Notes under the pieces: generated by a model
Told to the model about the DNA's origin: nothing
Seen by the model: only the letters and a program-made list of their open reading frames with translations
Databases searched by the model: none
Part shown: piece by piece, positions 1 through 8,126 of the stretch
Layout: each line of letters opens with the position of its first letter
Position numbering within the stretch: the stretch's first letter is position 1
Position numbers and translations under genes: made by a program
Source of the DNA: Streptomyces sp. NBC_00523
Lineage (GTDB): Bacteria; Actinomycetota; Actinomycetes; Streptomycetales; Streptomycetaceae
Reading direction: 5' to 3'
Assembly: GCF_036346615.1 (NCBI RefSeq)
Contig: NZ_CP107836.1
Span: forward strand, 3,162,001 to 3,226,000
Length of the DNA stretch: 64,000 nucleotides

Positions 1-160
1 GCGTGGAGAGGATCTTGACGGCGGTCGTCTTGCCCGCGCCGTTCGGGCCGAGCAGCGCGAACACCGTTCCGGCCGGGATGCTGAGGTCGATCCCGTCGAG
101 CACGGTCTTCTCGCCGTACGCCTTGCGCAGTCCGTTCGCCGCGATGGCCGGGTTCGTCAT
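1..160 (-). CDS. ABC transporter ATP-binding protein (N-terminal part)
   Basis: Only the first 53 codons lie in the window; the gene runs off the left edge. The translated start reads as a DrrA-type ABC ATPase: an acidic/basic N-terminus, an aromatic-containing A-loop region (KAYG near residue 15) and a perfect Walker A, GPNGAGKT, at residues 38-45. It would power export of an unknown substrate with a permease encoded further left. The ATG is preceded by AAGGAG at good spacing. It lies 42 bases downstream of the DUF4097 gene on the same strand, so the two are probably co-transcribed. Confidence 0.9.
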   Translation of the reverse strand, partial: MTNPAIAANGLRKAYGEKTVLDGIDLSIPAGTVFALLGPNGAGKTTAVKILST

Positions 161-201
161 GGTGGGGCTCCTTCTGCTGGTACGAGGTGGGGGGGGAGGT
201 G

Positions 202-870
202 TCAGAGGCTGCGGGCGGTGATGTCGCCCTTGGTGGTGGTCGCCCGGATGGTCAGGACGGGTGCGCCGTCGTTCATCAGGGCGTTGTCGATGCGGCCGAG
301 GACGGTGCCCGCGTCGAGCACGGCCGGGACGCCGCGCGCCGCGCCGACGGTGATGTCGCCCAGCTGGGTGCTGAGGGTGAGCTCACCGCGGGTGGCCTCC
401 TCGACGGTCACGTCGCCGCGCTGGGTGCTGAGGTCGCCGGGCCCGGTGAGGCGGCGGATGATCACGGCGCCGTCGTGCGCGGAGATCCGGGCGCCGGCGG
501 CCTCGTCCACCTTGACGGAGCGGTAGCCGCCCTCGAAGACGATGTCGCCGAGGCGTCCGACGCCCCGGAACTCGGCGGCGCCGGCCTTCGCCTCGACGTG
601 CGACCCGGCGGGCAGCTGGACGGTGATCTCGACGGCCCCGGAGTCACCGAGGAGCCGGTTGCGCCCCTCCTTGGCGGCCCGGATGTCGAGGACGCCGTCG
701 GTGTACGCGACCTCGACGCGCTCGGCGGCCTTCGCGTCGCGGCTCTTGGAGGGGTCGGCGGGCAGGACCTCGACCACGGTGTCGGCGCGGTCGGCGGCGA
801 TGAACCGGATGAGACCGGCGGCGATGTCGACGCGGGCGGTGACGGCGGCGGGGGTTTCGAACTTCGGCAT
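202..870 (-). CDS. DUF4097 family beta-strand repeat protein
   Basis: A 222-residue protein of DUF4097 type: short repeated beta-strand units rich in G, D and T (segments such as GDITV and GDVTVEE) that should fold as a right-handed beta-helix or solenoid. There is no signal peptide or membrane segment, so this version looks cytoplasmic. The ATG has AAGGAG six bases upstream. Members of this family often sit beside ABC exporters or PspC-like envelope-stress genes; here it precedes an ABC ATPase and faces a double-HTH regulator that probably controls both. The molecular function of the family is not established. Confidence 0.8.
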   Translation of the reverse strand: MPKFETPAAVTARVDIAAGLIRFIAADRADTVVEVLPADPSKSRDAKAAERVEVAYTDGVLDIRAAKEGRNRLLGDSGAVEITVQLPAGSHVEAKAGAAEFRGVGRLGDIVFEGGYRSVKVDEAAGARISAHDGAVIIRRLTGPGDLSTQRGDVTVEEATRGELTLSTQLGDITVGAARGVPAVLDAGTVLGRIDNALMNDGAPVLTIRATTTKGDITARSL

Positions 871-928
871 GGTGCGCTCCTTCTGGGGTGACGCGAACCG
901 GAGTGGTTCGCGCTTTCCGATGAGAGAA

Positions 929-957
929 ACGCTACGTTGCGTTCATGAGTCCGGCAA
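929..957 (-). promoter_or_regulatory. Candidate promoter of the DUF4097/ABC operon
   Basis: Read on the minus strand there is a TTGCCG -35 (952-957) and a TAGCGT -10 (929-934) separated by exactly 17 bases. The -35 overlaps the inverted repeat at 954-969, which suits repression by the divergent regulator. Prediction from sequence only. Confidence 0.5.
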
Positions 958-969
958 CACACTTGTTGC
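954..969. promoter_or_regulatory. Inverted repeat, candidate operator 1
   Basis: GCAACA-CACT-TGTTGC is a perfect inverted repeat with 6-base arms. The GCAAC/GTTGC half-site recurs at 1045-1056, and related GTTGC/GCAAC pentamers lie at about 936-940 and 1031-1035. The site covers the -35 of the leftward promoter, so it is likely bound by the adjacent regulator. Confidence 0.5.
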
Positions 970-1044
970 ATCAGATGCGCGTAACCGCACGTCAAAACAG
1001 AGAAGTTGGAGCAATGAGCTCTGAGATAACGCAACGACCGCCTC

Positions 1045-1082
1045 GCAACTCGTTGCAATGGGCTGTCAGCGAACGCTATAGT
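1045..1082 (+). promoter_or_regulatory. Candidate promoter and operator 2 of the regulator gene
   Basis: The second GCAAC-TC-GTTGC palindrome (1045-1056) overlaps a TTGCAA -35 (1053-1058), followed after 18 bases by a TATAGT -10 (1077-1082). The placement suggests that the downstream regulator represses its own transcription. Confidence 0.5.
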
Positions 1083-1132
1083 CGGCCCACCGGTCACCGC
1101 ACGGCCGGGCCCGCGCCACGAAGGAGTACGCG

Positions 1133-1855
1133 ATGCCGGGAGGCAGGCTCAGCCAGCAGGAACGCCGCCAGATCGGCCGGGGCCTGGCCGACGGACTGGC
1201 CTACGCCGAGATCGCCCGGCAGCTGGACCGTCCCACCTCGACCATCACCCGCGAGGTGACGCGCAACGGCGGCCCCGCCGGCTACCGCGCCGACGTCGCC
1301 CACCGCACCGCCGAGCAGCGCGCCCACCGCCGGAAGAACCCCGCGCCCCGCGACGCGCGCCCGGACCCGCAGCCCCACGGCCGGGACGCCGAGGCGGTGC
1401 ACGCGTACGAGGAGATGTTCACGACGGCCATGACGGCCTCGGGCGCCCCCCAGATGATGTCGAGGGTCCTCGCGGCCCTGACCCTCAGCGACACCGGCAG
1501 CCTGACCGCCGGCGAGCTCGCCGCGCACCTGAAGGTCAGCCCGGCCTCCGTGTCCAAGGCGGTCGCGTTCCTGGAGACCCAGAGCATGGTCCGCCGCGAG
1601 CGCGAGGGCCGCCGGGAACGCTATGTCGTCGACGACGAGCTCATGCACGAGTCGATGATGGCGAGCGCCCACTCCACCGCCCAGCTCGCCGAGACCGCCC
1701 GCAAGGGCGTCCCCGTCCTGGGCGCGGACACGGCGGCGGGCACCCGACTGGAGAACATGGCCCGCTACCTGGACTTCGTCTCCGAATCGATAGCCCGAGC
1801 CGCCGAACAGGCCCGGGCCATCCTGCACACCAAGGCCCCTGACCCGGGGCCCTGA
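1133..1855 (+). CDS. Double-HTH transcriptional regulator (IS30-type HTH plus GbsR/MarR)
   Basis: The 240-residue protein carries two DNA-binding modules. Residues about 5-66 look like the helix-turn-helix of IS30-type transposases (HTH_38: SQQERRQIGRGLADGL then a recognition helix around STITREVTRN). Residues about 85-165 are a winged helix of the GbsR/MarR kind, with ASVSKAVAFLETQSMV as recognition helix and REREGRRERYVV as wing. The C-terminus should dimerise. It is divergent from the DUF4097/ABC operon, and two inverted repeats lie between them, so local control is likely; the inducer is unknown. The ATG follows GAAGGAG. It converges with the acyl-CoA ligase gene with only 7 bases between stops. 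Confidence 0.8.
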   Translation: MPGGRLSQQERRQIGRGLADGLAYAEIARQLDRPTSTITREVTRNGGPAGYRADVAHRTAEQRAHRRKNPAPRDARPDPQPHGRDAEAVHAYEEMFTTAMTASGAPQMMSRVLAALTLSDTGSLTAGELAAHLKVSPASVSKAVAFLETQSMVRREREGRRERYVVDDELMHESMMASAHSTAQLAETARKGVPVLGADTAAGTRLENMARYLDFVSESIARAAEQARAILHTKAPDPGP

Positions 1856-1862
1856 CGGAGCA

Positions 1863-3776
1863 TCACTTCCGGTACAGCGCCTCGATCTCCTCCGCGAAGT
1901 CCCGCGCGATCGCGTCCCGCTTCAGCTTCAGGGACGGCGTGAGGTGGCCCTTCTCCTCCGTGAAGTCCACCGGCAGCACCGTGAACTTGCGAATCGACTC
2001 CGCGCGGGAGACCAGGCGGTTGGCCTCGTCCACCGCGCGCTGGAGCGCGGTGCGCAGCTCCTCGTCGTGGACGAGTTCGCGCATCGGGACGTCCTGCTTC
2101 TTGCGCATCCGGCACCAGTGCGCCAGCCCGTCCGCCTCCAGCGTGATCAGGGCCGTGATGAAGGAGCGGTTGTCGCCGACGACCATGCACTGGCTGACCA
2201 GCGGATGGGCGCGCAGCCAGTCCTCCAGCGGGGCCGGGGTGACGTTCTTGCCGCCCGACGTGATGATGATGTCCTTCTTGCGGCCGGTGATCGTGAGGTA
2301 GCCCTCCTGGTCGAGCGCGCCCAGGTCACCGGTGGCGAACCAGCCGCCGTCCAGCACGGGCACTGACGCCCCGCGCTCCGCGTCCCAGTACCCCTGGAAC
2401 ACCTGCCCTCCGCTGAGCAGCACCTCCCCGTCCCCGGCTATGCGTACGGCGGTGCCGGGCATCGGCCAGCCGACCGTGCCCAGCCGGGGCTTGAGCGGCG
2501 GGGTCACCGTGGCGGCGGCGGTCGTCTCGGTCAGGCCGTAGCCCTCGAAGATCTCGATGCCGGCGCCCGCGTAGAACGCCGCGAGCCGCCGCCCCAGCGG
2601 GGAGCCGCCGCAGATCGCGTACCGGACGTGCCCGCCGAGCGCCGCCCGGATGCGGCGGTAGACCAGCGGGTCGTACAGCGCCCGGGCGGCGCGCAGCCCG
2701 AGACCGGGGCCGGGGCCCGTGCCGTGTTCGGCGGCCTCGACGGCCTGGCCGTAGCGCTGGGCGATCCGGGCGGCCCGGTCGAAGGAGGAGGCGCGGCCCA
2801 TCTTCTCGGCGGTGGCCCGGCCCGTGTTGTAGACCTTCTCCAGGACGTACGGGATCGCCAGCAGGAACGACGGCTTGAAACCGGCCAGGTCGGCCAGCAG
2901 GTCCTCGGTCTGGATCGACGGCGCGTGGCCGAGCCGGACCCGGGCGCGCAGGCAGCCGATCGCGACCATCCGGCCGAAGACGTGGGACAGCGGCAGGAAC
3001 AGCAGGGTCGAGGCGGGGTACTTGCTCACCGACTTGAAGACCGGGTGCAGCAGCTCGATCGCGTTGTCGACCTCGGCGAAGAAGTTGCCGTGGGTCAGCA
3101 CGCACCCCTTCGGGCGGCCCGTGGTCCCGGAGGTGTAGATCAGGGTCGCCGGGGTCTCCGGCTCCAGGGTCGCGCGGCGCTCGGCGACGGCGTCGTCCGG
3201 GAGGTGCTGCCCGAGCTTCTTCAGCCGGCCGAGCGCGCCCGTGTCGAACTGCCAGAGGTGCGCGAGCCCGGGGAGCTGCTTGCGTTCCTGGCTGATGATC
3301 CGGCCCTGGTCCGCCGTCTCGACCGCGCAGGCCACGGACCCGGAGTCCTGGAGGATCCAGCGGGCCTGGAAGGCGGACGAGGTCGGGTAGATCGGCACGG
3401 TGACCAGACCGGCCGCCCAGGCCGCGAAGTCGAGCAGCGTCCACTCGTACGTCGTACGGGCCATGATCGCGATCCGGTCACCGGCCCGCAGCCCCTCCGC
3501 GATCAGCCCCTTGGCGACGGCCAGCACCTCGGCGGCGAACTCGGCGGCCGACACGTCCTGCCAGCTCCCGTCCGGCTGCTTCCGGCTGAGCACGGCGTCG
3601 GCGGGCGCCTCGCGCGCGTTGTCGAACGGGATCTCGGCGAGCGACCCCCGCCGGACGGGCGGCGCGAACGCCGGTACGGAGACCTGCCGGACGGCCCCGT
3701 GAGCGTCCCGCTCAAGCGTCGGCTCGACCAGGGCGGGGACGGCGGGTGCGGGGGAAGGTGCGGGTGGCGTGGACAC
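1863..3776 (-). CDS. fadD: Long-chain fatty-acid--CoA ligase (FadD-like)
   Basis: A 637-residue AMP-forming acyl-CoA synthetase that activates fatty acids to acyl-CoA using ATP. The P-loop-like motif YTSGTTGRPKG is at residues 214-224, the adenylate motif YGLTETTA near 410, a GDLG hinge region near 478 and the A8-type GRKKDIIITSGGKNV near 500. Length and motif order match the long-chain, FadD15-like subgroup. The start is GTG, with a Pro/Ala-rich leader of about 20 residues. It follows the thiolase on the same strand with a 90-base gap, pointing to a shared role in fatty-acid degradation or remodelling. Confidence 0.9.
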   Translation of the reverse strand: MSTPPAPSPAPAVPALVEPTLERDAHGAVRQVSVPAFAPPVRRGSLAEIPFDNAREAPADAVLSRKQPDGSWQDVSAAEFAAEVLAVAKGLIAEGLRAGDRIAIMARTTYEWTLLDFAAWAAGLVTVPIYPTSSAFQARWILQDSGSVACAVETADQGRIISQERKQLPGLAHLWQFDTGALGRLKKLGQHLPDDAVAERRATLEPETPATLIYTSGTTGRPKGCVLTHGNFFAEVDNAIELLHPVFKSVSKYPASTLLFLPLSHVFGRMVAIGCLRARVRLGHAPSIQTEDLLADLAGFKPSFLLAIPYVLEKVYNTGRATAEKMGRASSFDRAARIAQRYGQAVEAAEHGTGPGPGLGLRAARALYDPLVYRRIRAALGGHVRYAICGGSPLGRRLAAFYAGAGIEIFEGYGLTETTAAATVTPPLKPRLGTVGWPMPGTAVRIAGDGEVLLSGGQVFQGYWDAERGASVPVLDGGWFATGDLGALDQEGYLTITGRKKDIIITSGGKNVTPAPLEDWLRAHPLVSQCMVVGDNRSFITALITLEADGLAHWCRMRKKQDVPMRELVHDEELRTALQRAVDEANRLVSRAESIRKFTVLPVDFTEEKGHLTPSLKLKRDAIARDFAEEIEALYRK

Positions 3777-3866
3777 GTGCGGCTCCTCGGCAAGGGGGAC
3801 GGGGGTTCACTGCTGTCGTACGGCGGTGCGCGGGCGCGGTCCCGCCGCGCCCGCGCACCGCCCTGC

Positions 3867-5144
3867 TCACACGCGTTCGAGGATCGCCGTGACCCCCTGG
3901 CCGCCCGCCGCGCAGATCGAGATCAGCCCGCGGCCCGGGGCGTCCCGCTCCGCGAGCAGCTTGGCCAGGGTGGCGACGATGCGGGCGCCCGTCGCGGCGA
4001 AGGGGTGGCCGGTGGCGAGCGAGGAGCCCGCGACGTTCAGCCGGTCCCGGTCAACGGGCGCGAGCCCTTGTTTCTCCCAGGCGGCCAGGGTGGCCAGCAC
4101 CTGGGAGGCGAACGCCTCGTGGATCTCGAAGAGGTCGAAGTCCTCGATGCCGAGCCCGGCCCGCTCCAGCAGCCGGGGCACCGCGTACGCGGGCGCCATC
4201 AGCAGCCCGTCCTCGCCCTTCACGTAGTCCACCGCGGCGGTCTCGTACAGCGAGAGGTACGCCTGCGGTTCGAGGCCGTGCGCCTCGGCCCACTCCTCGC
4301 TCGCCAGGAGGACGGTCGCGGCGCCGTCCGTGAGCGGCGTCGAATTGCCCGCGGTCATCGTCGCGTCGGGGTGGTCCGTGCCGAACACCGGCTTCAGCGT
4401 GGCGAGTTTCTCCACCGTGGAGCCGGGGCGCAGGTTCTGGTCGCGTTCCAGGCCCTGGTACGGGACGACGAGGTCGTCCAGGAAGCCCCGTTCGTACGCG
4501 GCGGCGAGCCGCTGGTGGCTGGTGGCGGCCAGCAGGTCCTGCTCGGCGCGGCCGATGTCCCACTGCCGGGCGGTGAGCGCCGCGTGCTCGCCCATCGAAA
4601 GGCCGGTGCGGGGTTCGGCGTTGCGCGGGATGTCCGGGACGAGGTGCCGGGGCCGTACGCCCGTGAGGGCCTTCGCGCGGGCCCCCGCCGACTTCGCGCG
4701 CCGGACGGAGAGCAGCAGCCGGCGCAGTTCGTCGTTGACGCCGAGCGGGGCGTCGCTGGTGGTGTCCGTGCCGCCCGCGACGGCCGAGTCGATCGCCCCG
4801 AGCATGATCTTGTTGGCGGCTGCGATCACCGCCTGGAGGCCCGTGCCGCACGCCTGCTGGACGTCGTACGCCGGGGTGCGCGGGTCGAGCCGCGAGCCGA
4901 GCACCGTCTCGCGGGCCAGGTTGAAGTCGCGGCTGTGCTTGAGGACCGCGCCCGCCGCGAACTCGCCGACGCGCTCGCCCTGGAGCCCGAAGCGCTCGAC
5001 CAGGCCGTCGAGCGCGGCGGTCAGCATCTGCTGGTTGGAGACCTGCGCGTAGGGCCCGTCGGACCGGGCAAACGGGATACGGCTGCCGCCGATGACCGCG
5101 ACCCGGCGGGGCTGCGGGAGTGCGAGGGGAATCAACTCGACCAA
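3867..5144 (-). CDS. Acetyl-CoA C-acetyltransferase (thiolase)
   Basis: A 425-residue thiolase that cleaves 3-ketoacyl-CoA with CoA, the last step of beta-oxidation. The acyl-accepting Cys is Cys99 in QQACGTG; His380 lies in GHPFAATGAR, and the second catalytic Cys is Cys411 in CAAGGQG. The GHP motif has Ala where many thiolases have Gly (GHPxGxTG), a mild deviation. It is FadI-like in length. It is divergent from the FabG/MaoC operon across a 76-base intergenic region containing a strong palindrome, so the two transcription units are probably co-regulated. Confidence 0.9.
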   Translation of the reverse strand: MVELIPLALPQPRRVAVIGGSRIPFARSDGPYAQVSNQQMLTAALDGLVERFGLQGERVGEFAAGAVLKHSRDFNLARETVLGSRLDPRTPAYDVQQACGTGLQAVIAAANKIMLGAIDSAVAGGTDTTSDAPLGVNDELRRLLLSVRRAKSAGARAKALTGVRPRHLVPDIPRNAEPRTGLSMGEHAALTARQWDIGRAEQDLLAATSHQRLAAAYERGFLDDLVVPYQGLERDQNLRPGSTVEKLATLKPVFGTDHPDATMTAGNSTPLTDGAATVLLASEEWAEAHGLEPQAYLSLYETAAVDYVKGEDGLLMAPAYAVPRLLERAGLGIEDFDLFEIHEAFASQVLATLAAWEKQGLAPVDRDRLNVAGSSLATGHPFAATGARIVATLAKLLAERDAPGRGLISICAAGGQGVTAILERV

Positions 5145-5170
5145 CTCATCTCGACCAGCTCCTGACTCTT

Positions 5171-5193
5171 GAGTAACCTTACTCCGGAGTAAA
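5171..5193. promoter_or_regulatory. Palindromic operator in the thiolase/fabG divergent region
   Basis: TTACTCCGGAGTAA (5180-5193) is a perfect 14-base palindrome. A third half-site immediately to its left forms GAGTAA-CC-TTACTC (5172-5185), so half-sites are arranged as overlapping dyads. A TetR-family regulator is encoded at the end of the adjacent operon, and this is its most likely target. A weaker relative (TACTCC-TC-GGTAAG, about 8017-8030) lies upstream of that tetR gene. Confidence 0.6.
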
Positions 5194-5220
5194 TCTACGA
5201 CCGAGCAGGGAGTCTGGACA

Positions 5221-6540
5221 ATGGCCGACCGCTATCTGCACCTGACCGGCACGGCACCCGGCAAGTTCCTCACCCGGAAACTCGGTCTCCCGCAGCCCGC
5301 CCGGCTGCGCCGCTGGACCCTGGAGACGCCGACGCTCACCGGCCCCGTCCTCCACCTCACCGCGGGGGATTCCGCCGTCACCGAGGAGCTGGCCGCGGTC
5401 CTCACCGCCACCGGCCTGGAGGTCGTCGCCCGCGCGGACCGGCCCGCCGCGCTCGTCCTCGACGCGACCGCCGTGGACACCGCGGCCGGACTCGCCGCCG
5501 TGCACGCCGCCCTCCACCCGGTCGTCCGCTCGCTCGCCCCCGGCGGCCGGGTCGTCGTCCTCGGGGTGCGGCCCTCACCGGAGGACCACCACCAGGCCGC
5601 CGCCCAGCAGGCCCTGGAGGGCTTCACGCGCTCGCTCGGCAAGGAGATCGGCAAGGGCGCCACCGTGCAGCTGGTCCGCATCGCCCCGGCCGCCGTCGCC
5701 TCCGCCGAGTCCACCCTGCGCTTCCTGCTCTCGCCCCGGTCCGCGTACGTCAGCGGCCAGGTCATCGAGGTCACCGACGCCGCCCCCGACCCGGTCCGCG
5801 ACTGGGCCGCCCCGCTGGCCGGGCGGACCGCCCTGGTCACCGGCGCCGCCCGGGGCATCGGCGCCTCCGTCGCCTCGGTCCTGGCCCGCGACGGCGCCCG
5901 GGTGATCTGCCTGGACGTCCCCCAGGCCCAGGAGGACCTGGTGCGCACCGCCGACCGCCTCGGCGCCACCGCGCTCCCCCTCGACATCACGGCCGAGGAC
6001 GCCGCCGAACGCATCGCGGCCGCCGCCCCGGACGGGCTCGACATCCTCGTCCACAACGCCGGCATCACCCGCGACCGGCGGCTCGCCAACATGGCCGCCG
6101 ACCGCTGGGCCTCGGTCATCGACGTCAACCTGGACAGCGTCCTGCGCACCACCGACGCGCTGCTGAAGGCGGGCACGGTCAACCGGGGCGGCCGGATCGT
6201 CGCCACCGCCTCCATCGCGGGCATCGCCGGGAACAACGGCCAGACCAACTACGCGGCCAGCAAGGCCGGCATCATCGGCCTCGTCCGCTCCCTGGCCCCG
6301 CGCGCCGCCGCCGACCACGGCGTCACGGTCAACGCGGTCGCCCCCGGCTTCATCGAGACGAAGATGACCGCGGCCGTCCCACTGTTCATCCGCGAGGCGG
6401 GCCGCCGGATGAACTCCCTCGCACAGGGCGGCCTCCCGGTCGACGTCGCCGAGACCACCGCCTGGTTCGCCCAGCCCGCGTCCGCCGCCGTCAACGGCCA
6501 GGTCGTCCGGGTCTGCGGCCAGAGCCTGCTGGGGGCGTGA
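5221..6540 (+). CDS. fabG: 3-oxoacyl-ACP reductase, long FabG4-like form
   Basis: An NADPH-dependent short-chain reductase of 439 residues, much longer than ordinary FabG (about 250). The catalytic domain is C-terminal: TGAARGIG cofactor motif at 207-214, NAG at 279-281, and the catalytic Ser331, Tyr344 and Lys348. The first ~200 residues form a degenerate, flavodoxin-like Rossmann half, as in mycobacterial FabG4, which reduces 3-oxoacyl-CoA/ACP with long chains. The stop is 4 bases before the maoC start, so the two are coupled and together could perform the reductive and dehydrating steps on 3-oxoacyl substrates. Confidence 0.9.
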   Translation: MADRYLHLTGTAPGKFLTRKLGLPQPARLRRWTLETPTLTGPVLHLTAGDSAVTEELAAVLTATGLEVVARADRPAALVLDATAVDTAAGLAAVHAALHPVVRSLAPGGRVVVLGVRPSPEDHHQAAAQQALEGFTRSLGKEIGKGATVQLVRIAPAAVASAESTLRFLLSPRSAYVSGQVIEVTDAAPDPVRDWAAPLAGRTALVTGAARGIGASVASVLARDGARVICLDVPQAQEDLVRTADRLGATALPLDITAEDAAERIAAAAPDGLDILVHNAGITRDRRLANMAADRWASVIDVNLDSVLRTTDALLKAGTVNRGGRIVATASIAGIAGNNGQTNYAASKAGIIGLVRSLAPRAAADHGVTVNAVAPGFIETKMTAAVPLFIREAGRRMNSLAQGGLPVDVAETTAWFAQPASAAVNGQVVRVCGQSLLGA

Positions 6541-6544
6541 CCCG

Positions 6545-7357
6545 ATGAGCCTCACCCTCTCGCTGGCCCGGGGCGCCGTCACCTCGCCCTTCAAGCGCGC
6601 CGGACGACCCGGCGCCACCCTCCCGGCCGGCCGCCTCCGCCTGCCCGCCGCGCCCCCCGTACCCGCGCGCCTGGCCGCGTACCGCACGATCTGCGGCTTC
6701 CCGGCGACCGGGCCGCTGCCCGTGACGTACCCGCACGTCCTGGCGTTCCCCCTGGCCATGCGGCTGATGACCCGCCGCGACTTCCCGCTCCCGGTCACCG
6801 GCCTCGTCCACACCTGGATCGAGATCACCGCCCACCGCACCCTCCGGCCGGAGGACTCGCTCGAACTCACGGTGTACGCGGAGGAGTTGAGCCCGCATCG
6901 GCGCGGCACCGAGGTCACCGTGGTGACCGAGGCACGCCTCGCGGACGCGCTGGTGTGGGAGTCCCGCAGCGGCTATCTGTCCCGGCACGCGACGCGTACG
7001 GAGGCGGCCCCCAAGGAAGAACCCGCCGCGCCGCTCCCGGCCCTCGCCGAGTGGCGGCTGCCCGGCGACCTCGGACGGCGGTACGCGGCGGCCTCCGGCG
7101 ACCGCAACCCGATCCACCTCCACCCGCTGACCGCCCGGCTCTTCGGCTTCCCCCGGGCCATCGCCCACGGCATGTGGACCGTCGCCCGCTGCCTGGCCGA
7201 AACCCCCGACCCGGCCACGCTCCGCACCGTACGGGCGGACTTCCGCGCCCCGGTCCTGCTGCCCGGCACGGTCACGTACGCCTCCGACGGCCACGCGTTC
7301 CAGCTGCGCGGCGGCAAGGACGGCGAACGGCTGCACCTCACCGGCACTACGGGGTAG
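6545..7357 (+). CDS. MaoC family enoyl-CoA hydratase/dehydratase
   Basis: A 270-residue hydratase-2/MaoC protein. The catalytic hot-dog motif GDRNPIHLH lies at residues 185-193 (Asp186 and His191 as the expected dyad), followed by FGFPRAIAHGM, typical of the family. The N-terminal half is a second, non-catalytic hot-dog copy, giving the double-hot-dog layout seen in actinobacterial HtdX/HtdY-like enzymes. It should (de)hydrate 3-hydroxyacyl/enoyl thioesters and is paired with FabG upstream. Its 3' end overlaps by 11 bases the end of the convergent tetR gene. Confidence 0.85.
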   Translation: MSLTLSLARGAVTSPFKRAGRPGATLPAGRLRLPAAPPVPARLAAYRTICGFPATGPLPVTYPHVLAFPLAMRLMTRRDFPLPVTGLVHTWIEITAHRTLRPEDSLELTVYAEELSPHRRGTEVTVVTEARLADALVWESRSGYLSRHATRTEAAPKEEPAAPLPALAEWRLPGDLGRRYAAASGDRNPIHLHPLTARLFGFPRAIAHGMWTVARCLAETPDPATLRTVRADFRAPVLLPGTVTYASDGHAFQLRGGKDGERLHLTGTTG

Positions 7358-7991
7358 GCGCCTGCCACGGGCGGCCGTTCATCAGGTTCTCCAGGCCCGC
7401 CCAGGAGAAGTTCATCATCGTGGCCGCCGCCTCCCGGGCCGAGACGCCCGGGGTCTCGTTGGCCCAGCCGGCCAGCGCCTCCGCGGCGCCCACCAGGGCC
7501 TGGGCGAGGCCCGCCACGTCCCGGTCCGGGAGCGCCGGGTCGTGGTGCGCCTCGCGGGCGGCGGCGCCGATCAGCCCGGTCACGAAGGCGACGATCTCCT
7601 CGCGCATCGCGTTGACCTCGTTGGCGAACGGCTCCCCGTGGGTCCGCGCCTGCCGGTAGAGCACCGCCCAGCCGTCCGGGTTCTCCGCGGTGTGCGTGAA
7701 GAACGCCCGCAGCCCCTCCCAGAGTTGCCGGTCGGCCGGGAGACCCGGTTCCACGCCCCCCTGCACGGCGGCCAGCAGCGCCTTCGCCTCGCGCCGGATG
7801 CACGCGGTGAACAGCTCGTCCTTTGAATTCAGGTACAGGTAGACCAGGGGCTTCGACACCCCGGCCAGCTCGGCGATCTCGTCCATCGAGGCGGCCCGGT
7901 ACCCCCGCTGCCCGAACGTCTGCACCGCGGCGTCCATCATCTGCTGCTCGCGCACGGCGCGCGGCATCCGCTTGTTCCGCACAGCACCCAC
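7347..7991 (-). CDS. TetR/AcrR family transcriptional regulator
   Basis: A 214-residue TetR protein. The N-terminal HTH spans about residues 15-60, with IAELAGVSKPLVYLYLNSK as the helix-turn-recognition helix; the rest is an all-helical ligand-binding and dimerisation domain. The genomic setting (thiolase, FabG, MaoC, acyl-CoA ligase) suggests a repressor that senses an acyl-CoA, like KstR/FadR-type regulators, but the ligand is inferred only from context. The stop overlaps the 3' end of maoC, so the genes are convergent. A candidate autoregulatory dyad is at about 8017-8030. Confidence 0.85.
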   Translation of the reverse strand: MGAVRNKRMPRAVREQQMMDAAVQTFGQRGYRAASMDEIAELAGVSKPLVYLYLNSKDELFTACIRREAKALLAAVQGGVEPGLPADRQLWEGLRAFFTHTAENPDGWAVLYRQARTHGEPFANEVNAMREEIVAFVTGLIGAAAREAHHDPALPDRDVAGLAQALVGAAEALAGWANETPGVSAREAAATMMNFSWAGLENLMNGRPWQAPTP

Positions 7992-8069
7992 GTCGACTCC
8001 TCCCGCCCCCGCGCACTACTCCTCGGTAAGCGTACGGGGCGCGCGCGGACCCCGTCGTACGCCGCCATG

Positions 8070-8108
8070 CCGAGGGCCCCTCCTCCGCGCAGGAGAAGGG
8101 GCCCTCGG
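8070..8108 (-). terminator. Intrinsic terminator of the symporter gene
   Basis: A perfect 12-base stem, CCGAGGGCCCCT (8070-8081) with its complement at 8097-8108, and a 15-base loop. It sits 18 bases past the stop of the leftward symporter gene and before the start of tetR. Confidence 0.75.
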
Positions 8109-8126
8109 GTGAAGCGGGTGAAGCGA

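Noticed and set aside
1133..1400. IS30 element
   Set aside because: Only the HTH part resembles IS30 transposase; no DDE domain or terminal repeats exist, so it is a regulator domain.
2628..5165. An 845-codon plus-strand open frame
   Set aside because: It runs antisense to the thiolase and the acyl-CoA ligase, whose family motifs are intact, and its translation is low-complexity; it is a GC-rich shadow frame.
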